Part shown: piece by piece, positions 5,579 to 5,654 of the stretch
How the letters are laid out: the number at the start of each line of letters is the position of its first letter
Position numbering within the stretch: the first letter of the stretch is position 1
Source: Candidatus Zixiibacteriota bacterium
Lineage (GTDB): Bacteria > Zixibacteria > MSB-5A5 > GN15 > FEB-12
NCBI GenBank assembly: GCA_030642845.1
Contig: DAOWMZ010000154.1
Location: 1 to 5,654, forward strand
Length of the DNA stretch: 5,654 bases
Direction of reading: 5' to 3'
The notes under the pieces: generated by a model
Seen by the model: only the letters and a program-made list of their open reading frames with translations
Told to the model about the DNA's origin: nothing
Databases searched by the model: none
Program-made: the position numbers and the translations under genes

Positions 5579-5599
5579 GCAAATTAAATTCCTAATGGG

Positions 5600-5628
5600 A
5601 ATATATAATAAATAGAGTGATAAATCAA
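5600..5628 (-). promoter_or_regulatory. Sigma-70-type promoter of the outer-membrane protein gene
   Basis: On the minus strand TTGATT (5628-5623, four of six) and TATATT (5605-5600, five of six) are separated by exactly 17 bases. Transcription would start near 5593, leaving a leader of about 26 bases that contains the AGGAG ribosome site. Position and spacing make this the most conventional promoter in the window, though the surrounding sequence is AT-rich. Confidence 0.5.
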
Positions 5629-5654
5629 TTGTTGATCAGATTGAAATAAAACAA

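Noticed and set aside
1..5654. CRISPR array, toxin-antitoxin pair, defence island or phage genes
   Set aside because: There are no regularly spaced repeats, no small paired genes, and no nuclease, helicase or phage structural motifs apart from the RAYT. The other genes are ordinary transport, signalling and envelope functions plus one unknown.

Overview
The window is AT-rich bacterial chromosome with four ordinary protein-coding genes on the minus strand and one small transposase-type gene on the plus strand. The long N-terminal signal peptide and PorV/UPF0164-like outer-membrane protein (4308-5567) point to a Gram-negative bacterium, most likely of the Fibrobacteres-Chlorobi-Bacteroidetes (FCB) superphylum or a related uncultivated phylum. 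This placement is an inference from one family and from base composition. Nothing in the window identifies a species.

Layout, left to right. A sodium:solute symporter of the SSS family occupies 34-1452 (minus). A 232-bp intergenic stretch follows, holding two small hairpin-forming palindromes and then a perfect 20-bp REP-like palindrome. A RAYT (REP-associated tyrosine transposase, HUH/Y1 family) lies at 1685-2209 (plus). A second copy of the palindrome, in exact inverted orientation, begins 5 bases after its stop codon. The RAYT and its two palindromes form a compact self-contained unit (1599-2240) placed between two co-directional minus-strand genes. Next come an HD-GYP phosphodiesterase-type protein (2299-3327, minus), a strong minus-strand intrinsic terminator (3382-3420), an unrecognised protein of about 206 residues (3456-4076, minus) with a sigma-54-like promoter and a strong ribosome site, and the outer-membrane protein (4308-5567, minus), which has a TTG start, a good ribosome site and a sigma-70-type promoter.

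Functional links. The genes do not form an obvious single pathway. The HD-GYP protein probably hydrolyses cyclic di-GMP, and the unknown gene upstream of it is co-directional but separated by the terminator, so the two are either independent or linked by attenuation. The most interesting features are the RAYT-REP unit, the sigma-54-like promoter of the unknown gene, and the terminator with an extra competing copy of one stem arm. I found no CRISPR array, tRNA, rRNA or defence system, and I do not see a wholly new system here.
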